Source of the DNA: Halopenitus persicus
Lineage (GTDB): Archaea > Halobacteriota > Halobacteria > Halobacteriales > Haloferacaceae
Reading direction: 5' to 3'
Assembly: GCF_002355635.1 (NCBI RefSeq)
Contig: NZ_AP017558.1
Location: 2,046,001-2,110,000 of the forward strand
DNA: 64,000 nt
A program made the translations under genes and the position numbers. Position 1 is the stretch's first letter, and each line of letters starts with the position of its first letter. Of this stretch, positions 60,026 through 64,000 are shown piece after piece. The notes beneath the pieces were generated by a model. The model was not told the DNA's origin. It worked only from the letters and a program-made list of their open reading frames with translations, and made no database searches.

Positions 60026-60955
60026 ATGAACCGACCACGACTCCTCGGCGGACTCGCGCTCGGTGCCGGCGCCGTCGCGGCCTGGACGCGACGCTCCCGC
60101 ATCGATCCGGACGCACTCGAGCCCGCCTTGGACGGCGAGGAACGGTCGTATCGGTGGCGCGGGATGGACGTCGCCTACGTCGTCGCCGGCGACCCCGATG
60201 CCCAACCGCTGGTGCTCGTGCACGGGGTCAACGCCGCCGGCTCAGCCGGCGAGTGGCGAGCGGTCTTCGACGCCCTCGCCGAGGAGTACCGGGTGATCGC
60301 GCCGGACCTGCCCGGATTCGGCCGGTCCGACCGCCCGGCGCTGCGCTACTCGGCTGCCCTGTACACGGATTTCCTTCGGGAGTTCCTCGCGACGTTCGAC
60401 CGGCCGCGGGTCATCGCCTCCTCGCTGTCGGCCGCCTACGTCGCCGACGTCGCCGGCGATCCGGACGTCGACCTGCGGAGCCTCCTGCTGGTCGTTCCGA
60501 CGACCGTTGCCGGCCCCGACCCGCCGAAGACGTGGCTCCGCGAGCTCCTCCGGTCGCCCGTCCTCGGCGAGGCGCTCTTCGGACTGATCGCCTCGAAGCC
60601 CTCGATCCGCTATTTCAACGCCGACCACGGCTACGACGACCCCGACGCGGTCGGGGAGGACTGGATCGACTACGAGTGGCGGACCGCCCACGTCGCCGGC
60701 GCCCGGTTCGCGCCGGCCTCCTTCATCGCGGGCCACCTCAACGCCGCGGTGACCCTGTCGGACGCGCTCGAGACGGCGGCCGTCCCGGTCACGCTCGTGT
60801 GGGGGCGCGAGACGGAGCTCACGCCGCTTTCGGAGGGTCGCGAGCTCGCGACGGCGGTCGACTGTCCGCTCGTGGTCTTCGACCGTGCAAAGCTGTTGCC
60901 CCACGTCGAACATCCCGAGGCGTTCCTCGGAGTCGTCGCGGACCACCTCGCCTGA
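60026..60955 (+). CDS. Alpha/beta-hydrolase
   Basis: 309 residues. A short hydrophobic N-terminus (LLGGLALGAGAVAAW) may anchor it or act as a signal. The core is an alpha/beta hydrolase: LVLVHGVNAAGSAGEW (oxyanion loop), APDLPGFGRSDRPAL, and the nucleophile elbow in VIASSLSAAYVADV, which has serine but alanine in place of the second glycine. LLPHVEHPEAFLGVV holds the histidine. Substrate unknown. The minus-strand thiolase and DUF35 genes are convergent to it. Confidence 0.8.
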   Translation: MNRPRLLGGLALGAGAVAAWTRRSRIDPDALEPALDGEERSYRWRGMDVAYVVAGDPDAQPLVLVHGVNAAGSAGEWRAVFDALAEEYRVIAPDLPGFGRSDRPALRYSAALYTDFLREFLATFDRPRVIASSLSAAYVADVAGDPDVDLRSLLLVVPTTVAGPDPPKTWLRELLRSPVLGEALFGLIASKPSIRYFNADHGYDDPDAVGEDWIDYEWRTAHVAGARFAPASFIAGHLNAAVTLSDALETAAVPVTLVWGRETELTPLSEGRELATAVDCPLVVFDRAKLLPHVEHPEAFLGVVADHLA

Positions 60956-60967
60956 CCGACGTCCCTG

Positions 60968-61522
60968 CTACTCCTCGACGGGATCGAAGACGAGCGTTCG
61001 GTCCCCGTTTGACCGCCGCTCGACGCCCGCCTCGACCGGATCGCCGATCGCGATCGGCTCCGGGTTCGTCTGCTGTTCGTCGTCCGCTTCCGTCTCTGGA
61101 TCGACTCCGCGAACGACCCCGGTGAGCCGAACCGACCCGAAGTCGGCGATCGCGGTCACGTAGGGCGTCTCGTCGGCGAACGCCGGCGTGCCCACGTGGA
61201 CGACGGTGAACGTCTCGACGGTCCCCGCTGACGGAAGCGCCGTCTCCGAGAGGTCGGTCACGCCGCAGTCGGGACAGACGTGCCGCGGCGGCAGCGACGC
61301 GTGCCCGTTCGGACACGTGAGGGCGTAGCCCTCGCCGTCCGCGACCGCGTCGAGCCACTCGTCGTATCCCGTGTTTCGGACGATCCCGCTCGTCGTTCCA
61401 CCCTCCGTGTTCGTCCCATCCGTCTCGTCCGTGCCCGTCTCGTCCGCGGCGTCCGCGGCGTCCGCGGCGTCCGCGGCGTCCGCGGCGTCGGTCCCGCCGG
61501 CGTCGTGGGGCGCGTCGCTCAC
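60968..61522 (-). CDS. Zn-ribbon OB-fold DUF35 protein (thiolase partner)
   Basis: 184 residues from GTG 61522. The first 25 residues are DAADAADAADAADAAD repeats encoded by 9-bp tandem DNA (about 61437-61490). A rubredoxin-like zinc ribbon follows, LTCPNGHASLPPRHVCPDCG. The rest is a DUF35 OB fold (VETFTVVHVGTPAFADETPY, ATADFGSVRLTGVV-type). In archaea DUF35 proteins form complexes with SCP2-type thiolases and HMG-CoA synthase. Its start overlaps the thiolase stop by GTGA, which supports that pairing. Confidence 0.88.
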   Translation of the reverse strand: MSDAPHDAGGTDAADAADAADAADAADETGTDETDGTNTEGGTTSGIVRNTGYDEWLDAVADGEGYALTCPNGHASLPPRHVCPDCGVTDLSETALPSAGTVETFTVVHVGTPAFADETPYVTAIADFGSVRLTGVVRGVDPETEADDEQQTNPEPIAIGDPVEAGVERRSNGDRTLVFDPVEE

Positions 61523-62685
61523 GCGACCACCTCCAGCACGTGGACGACCGCGGTCGCGACGCTTCCGCCGGCGTTGTGCGCGACCCCGATCGAGGCGTCC
61601 GGGACGTGGTCGCTGTTGGGGTGATCTCCCCGGAGCAGCCGCGTCAGCTCGACGATCTGTGACCCGCCGGTCGCGCCGACCGGATGGCCCTTCGCCTTGA
61701 GGCCCCCCGAGAGGTTCACCGGGATCGCGCCGTCCGCGGCGGTGGCCCCCTCCCGTGCGGCCGTGATCCCCTCGCCGACCGGGAACAGTCCCAGCGACTC
61801 CGTGGCCATCACCTCCGCGATCGTGAAGCAGTCGTGGACCTCCGCGACGTCGACGTCCTCGGGTTCGACGCTCGCCTCCCCGTAGGCCGTCTCCGCGGCT
61901 CGCGTCGCGGCCGGCGTCTCCGCGAGTCGGTCGCGGTCGCCCAGCGCCAGCCGGTCGGTCCCCTGTCCGGACCCGCTCACCGCGACCGGCGCCTCGACGT
62001 CGTGGGCGGCCGCGTAGGAGTCGGAGACGAACACGACGGCGCTTGCACCGTCCGTGATCGGACAGGCGTCGAACAGGTGAAGCGGCGTCGCCACCGGCGG
62101 GGCCGACAGGGCCTCCTCGACGCTCACCGCCCGGCGGAACTGGGCGTACTCGTTCGGGATCGCGTGATCGTGGTTCTTGCTCGCGACGTGCGCCAGATCC
62201 GTCCGCGTCCCGCCGAACCGGTCGAAGTACGCGCGCGCCATCAGCCCGTACGCCCCGGGGAAGGTCATCCCCGAACGGACCTCGAGGAGGTCGTCCGCCG
62301 CCGTGGCCAGCCCCGCGGTGACGTCAGCGGTCTCGAGGTGGCTCATCCGCTCCATCCCGCCGGCGACGACGACGTCCGCCTCGCCGGACCGGACCGTCCG
62401 GACGGCCTCCCGGACCGCGACCCCGGCGGAGGCACACGCCTCCTCGTACCGCGTGGCCGGACACGACAGCCCCGCGGCCTCGGCCATCAGCGGGGCCTGA
62501 TGGCCCTGCCGCTCGGCGAGCGATCCCATAAAGTTCCCGTAGTTGAGCGCGTCGACGTTCGCTCGCGGAACCCCCGCGTCGGCGATGGCGGCGGCGGCTG
62601 CCTCCGCGAAGAGGTCACGCCCGGTTCGGTCGGGATGACTGCCGAAGGGCGTGAGCCCGACTCCGGCGATGCGTGCGGTTCCCAT
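61519..62685 (-). CDS. SCP2-type thiolase (acetyl-CoA C-acyltransferase-like)
   Basis: 388 residues. RIAGVGLTPFGSHPDRTGRD is the start of the non-decarboxylating, SCP-x-like thiolase group. The nucleophile cysteine lies in CPATRYEEACASAGVAVREA, VHDCFTIAEVMATESLGLFP is family-typical, and KAKGHPVGATGGSQ holds the catalytic histidine. It makes or breaks acyl-CoA thioesters with its DUF35 partner, perhaps for mevalonate synthesis or fatty-acid breakdown; which one cannot be told here. ATG 62685 is two codons after the frame's first ATG. Confidence 0.9.
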   Translation of the reverse strand: MGTARIAGVGLTPFGSHPDRTGRDLFAEAAAAAIADAGVPRANVDALNYGNFMGSLAERQGHQAPLMAEAAGLSCPATRYEEACASAGVAVREAVRTVRSGEADVVVAGGMERMSHLETADVTAGLATAADDLLEVRSGMTFPGAYGLMARAYFDRFGGTRTDLAHVASKNHDHAIPNEYAQFRRAVSVEEALSAPPVATPLHLFDACPITDGASAVVFVSDSYAAAHDVEAPVAVSGSGQGTDRLALGDRDRLAETPAATRAAETAYGEASVEPEDVDVAEVHDCFTIAEVMATESLGLFPVGEGITAAREGATAADGAIPVNLSGGLKAKGHPVGATGGSQIVELTRLLRGDHPNSDHVPDASIGVAHNAGGSVATAVVHVLEVVA

Positions 62686-62832
62686 ACACACACGATCATC
62701 GTCGATCCGTATAGGCCTGCCGAAGGGTCGTCACTCGTCGACGTCGTGTGATTTCATCCGAACCATCGACCGAAAACGTCGTCAAACGGATCGACGATCG
62801 ACGAAGCAATGATCACCTCGACGAACCGAGCG

Positions 62833-63585
62833 TTACCCGATGTATCGCAGCTCGTCGTCGCCGACCGCCGGTCCGTCCTGCATCTCCTGGATCTTGCCGG
62901 CGACCTCCTCCATCTCCTCGGCTCGCTCCTCGAGGGAGTCGAACGCGACCTCGAAGCCGAGCCGTTTCTGCAGCACCTCAAGCACCGCCCGGGCGCTCTT
63001 GGGGTCGACGAGGTACCCGCTCGTCTCACCCATCAGGCAGGCCGCGTCGAACCCGCGACGTTCGCCGAGTCCGAGGATCAGCCCCGAGACGCCGACGATC
63101 CCGCCCGCCGGCTCGTCGGCGCGGAACTGGACGTCCACGGCCTCCAGTTCCTCGCGCAGCTCCGCGTTGCTGACCGCGCCGAGGACGGTGTACTCCTCGA
63201 CGAGTTCGCCGGTCGGGACGCCCCCGAGCGCGTACGCCCGGCGCACGCCGAACTCCTCGGCGACGTCGAGAAACGCCGAGGTCAGCCGATAATGGCCGGC
63301 GTTCGTCGCTGCCTGGTGATCCCCGGTCAACACCAGCAGGTCCGTGCCCTCGGTCTCGACCGCGTGAAACTCCGCACAGGTCAGCTCGGTGACGCCGTCG
63401 TCGTCGACGGTCACCTGCGGGGGAAACTCGGTGGTGTAGACCCGCCGTACGAGCGTGCCGTCACCCTCCTCCAGAAGCTGCTCGGCCGCCAGCTTCCCGA
63501 CGTGGCCCACGCCCGGAAGCCCCTCGATCAGCACCGGGTCCTCGAGCTCCGGCGTCGCGACCACGTCGATCTCGATGTCGTCCAT
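62833..63585 (-). CDS. PAC2-family protein (proteasome assembly chaperone-like)
   Basis: 250 residues of the PAC2 family: EDPVLIEGLPGVGHVGKLAA near the N-terminus, TGDHQAATNAGHYRLTSAFL, then VYALGGVPTGELVEEY-like and SARAVLEVLQKRLGFEV. Archaeal PAC2 proteins are related to proteasome chaperones; the exact role is unsettled. It sits just downstream of nop10 and aIF2-alpha, a conserved archaeal gene order. ATG 63585 is preferred over one 9 bases upstream. Confidence 0.9.
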   Translation of the reverse strand: MDDIEIDVVATPELEDPVLIEGLPGVGHVGKLAAEQLLEEGDGTLVRRVYTTEFPPQVTVDDDGVTELTCAEFHAVETEGTDLLVLTGDHQAATNAGHYRLTSAFLDVAEEFGVRRAYALGGVPTGELVEEYTVLGAVSNAELREELEAVDVQFRADEPAGGIVGVSGLILGLGERRGFDAACLMGETSGYLVDPKSARAVLEVLQKRLGFEVAFDSLEERAEEMEEVAGKIQEMQDGPAVGDDELRYIG

Positions 63586-63621
63586 ACCGTACACTCCCGG
63601 CCGCGGCGCATAAGTGCGTGG

Positions 63622-63837
63622 CTATTCGGATTCCGCGTCCTCGCCGTCAACGGAGCGTTCCCCGGATCGTCGCCGTGCTCGGCGTCGATACTCGCCGTGG
63701 CGGTCCTCGGGTGAAAACGGCGGCGGCGCACTGTTCTCGGCCGCGGCTCCACAGTCGGGACACCGCTCTTTGAAGGTGTACACCGGCCGTTCGTGGGTCG
63801 TCCGCCACTCGCTGCAGCGGCGGATCGGCGATTTCAC
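63622..63837 (-). CDS. nop10: Nop10, H/ACA RNP subunit
   Basis: 71 residues. The zinc-ribbon-like N-terminus is MKSPIRRCSEWRTTHERPVY, then FKERCPDCGAAAENSAPPPF and SPEDRHGEYRR, which is the Nop10 fingerprint. It is part of the H/ACA ribonucleoprotein (with Cbf5, Gar1 and L7Ae) that makes pseudouridine in rRNA. The basic and then acidic tail (ERSVDGEDAESE) is a haloarchaeal addition. It lies between aIF2-alpha and the PAC2 gene, the usual archaeal order. Confidence 0.95.
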   Translation of the reverse strand: MKSPIRRCSEWRTTHERPVYTFKERCPDCGAAAENSAPPPFSPEDRHGEYRRRARRRSGERSVDGEDAESE

Positions 63838-63903
63838 GTTCGGCCCTCCAGGTCCCGCGGACGATGGTCGCCGGGCGTGTGGGGAATCACGGTCCCGACC
63901 GAG

Positions 63904-64000
63904 TTACTCGTCGTCCTCGCGTCGTTCACGGTGGAACTCGCCGCTACCGCCGGTCGCCTCGATCGACTCGCGGGCGCGTTCGGCGGCCGCCTCAAGCTGG
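63904..64000 (-). CDS. Translation initiation factor aIF2 alpha subunit, C-terminal end (truncated by window end)
   Basis: Only the last 31 codons are in the window, ending with TAA at 63904-63906. They read QLEAAAERARESIEATGGSG, then EFHRERREDDE. The helical, charged tail and the position just upstream of nop10 and PAC2 match archaeal eIF2-alpha. The rest is outside. In the ternary complex aIF2 brings initiator tRNA to the ribosome. Identification rests largely on gene order. Confidence 0.75.
   Translation of the reverse strand, partial: QLEAAAERARESIEATGGSGEFHRERREDDE

Overview
This 64 kb window is chromosomal DNA of a haloarchaeon (class Halobacteria). The evidence is very high GC, strongly acidic proteins, TATA boxes about 25 bases ahead of leaderless starts, and archaeal marker genes: TFB, thermosome, Nop10, aIF2-alpha, a Pno1-like KH protein, Rio1 and AglD-like glycosyltransferase. 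A Halorubrum-like genus fits, but the sequence alone does not prove it. Most of the window is ordinary core genome, with no intact insertion sequence, no CRISPR array and no rRNA.

Layout. 1-5.3 kb: end of etfB, etfA, a winged-helix regulator, a KaiC-like ATPase, rio1, a small membrane protein and larE. 5.4-17 kb: a MutS-like ATPase coupled to a membrane protein that looks like an M48 peptidase without its zinc ligands, metG, a threonine-synthase-like gene, pyk, an NfeD/SPFH membrane pair and a regulator with a Tat-like N-terminus. 17-25.7 kb: HAD phosphatase, aglD-like, DUF84 NTPase, a BtuF-like protein, tfb, DUF192 and cimA. 25.8-31.5 kb: tRNA-Ser(CGA), a MinD-like ATPase with an overlapping partner gene, a cyclodeaminase-type enzyme, a SWIM protein, a cold-shock protein, tRNA-Arg(CCG) and a membrane-anchored ferredoxin. 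31.6-38.5 kb: a less GC-rich surface-protein block (a 1364-residue secreted protein and a tail-anchored 412-residue protein), a PhiH1-repressor-like gene and an unknown gene. 38.5-49 kb: thermosome, KH protein, CorC/HlyC-type protein, flavin disulfide reductase, a divergent PfkB kinase, mutL and a FilR1-like regulator. 49.2-57 kb: a seven-gene operon, nearly all genes overlapping, encoding a type IV pilus-like machine (PilB ATPase, PilC platform and five small pilin-like proteins). 57.3-64 kb: a coiled-coil membrane protein, the B12 subunit of methylmalonyl-CoA mutase with meaB, an alpha/beta hydrolase, a thiolase/DUF35 pair, a PAC2 protein, nop10 and the end of aIF2-alpha.

The most unusual structural theme is the large number of short tandem repeats (15-35 bp units, 2-7 copies) in intergenic DNA and some coding linkers. 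Each locus has its own unit, and at several places the unit is a copy of the neighbouring gene's own 3' end or promoter. The best candidate for an under-described system is the pilus-like operon with five different minor-pilin-like genes. Next come the pair of surface proteins, one anchorless and one anchored; the pseudo-peptidase coupled to the MutS-like gene; and the cimA leader, which has an upstream reading frame and a perfect palindrome.
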